Shown: positions 5,601 to 5,641 of the stretch, one piece after another | Layout: every line of letters starts with the position of its first letter | How positions within the stretch are numbered: position 1 is the first letter of the stretch | Made by a program: the position numbers and the translations under genes | NCBI GenBank assembly: GCA_031271075.1 | Contig: JAISWN010000285.1 | Location: 1 to 5,641, forward strand | Source of the DNA: Treponema sp. | GTDB lineage: Bacteria; Spirochaetota; Spirochaetia; Treponematales; Breznakiellaceae | DNA: 5,641 bases | Direction of reading: 5' to 3' | The notes under the pieces: model-generated | Told to the model about the DNA's origin: nothing | The model's database searches: none | Seen by the model: the letters and a program-made list of their open reading frames with translations, nothing else

Positions 5601-5641
5601 GGCATATCCTACCATAAGCGGCCGGGTATCCGCCAGACCAC

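Noticed and set aside
5601..5641. End of an upstream minus-strand gene before thrC
   Set aside because: More than one frame is open across these 41 bases (one ends at a TAG overlapping the thrC ribosome binding site), and there is too little sequence to recognise a product.

Overview
The window (about 5.6 kb, fairly GC-rich, with an AT-richer intergenic stretch near 600-780) reads as chromosomal DNA of a free-living or gut-associated bacterium. The gene styles (a loose lipobox lipoprotein, a MazF-type toxin-antitoxin pair, structured intergenic inverted repeats) remind me of termite-gut treponemes and relatives in the Spirochaetes. That placement is from memory of such genomes and is an inference; nothing here is a phylogenetic marker.

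Layout. Bases 1-337 (minus strand) hold a toxin-antitoxin operon: a 68-residue antitoxin and, overlapping its end by 14 bases, the first 48 codons of a MazF/PemK-type endoribonuclease toxin that runs off the left edge. Bases 338-827 are a long divergent intergenic region with no convincing gene. It contains a run of inverted repeats (384-423, 504-547, 558-609, 613-651, 667-698), two of them terminator-like, and then a near-consensus sigma-70 promoter (743-771). That promoter drives a plus-strand pair: an XRE-family HTH regulator with a C-terminal cupin sensor domain (828-1418), and 13 bases later a FadD/ACSF2-like acyl-CoA synthetase (1432-3081, TTG start). Converging on this from the right, on the minus strand, is a two-gene unit: threonine synthase thrC (5600-4242) followed by a GH18-fold lipoprotein of the SleL/YaaH-like kind (4190-3120). 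The convergent junction is only 38 bases.

How the genes work together. The cupin regulator probably senses a small acid or acyl ligand and controls the acyl-CoA synthetase next to it, as well as itself. ThrC makes threonine from O-phosphohomoserine. The lipoprotein behind it probably acts on, or binds, peptidoglycan or another GlcNAc polymer at the envelope; its link to thrC is probably only positional. The toxin-antitoxin pair is a self-contained module.

Most worth a second look: (i) the array of imperfect hairpins between the two divergent units, including a pair of mutually exclusive stems and two terminator-like elements, which could be a mobile intergenic repeat or a structured RNA; and (ii) two perfect palindromes (13-bp and 10-bp arms) inside thrC, in or beside segments that look like in-frame insertions relative to the family. 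No CRISPR array, tRNA, rRNA or transposase was seen.
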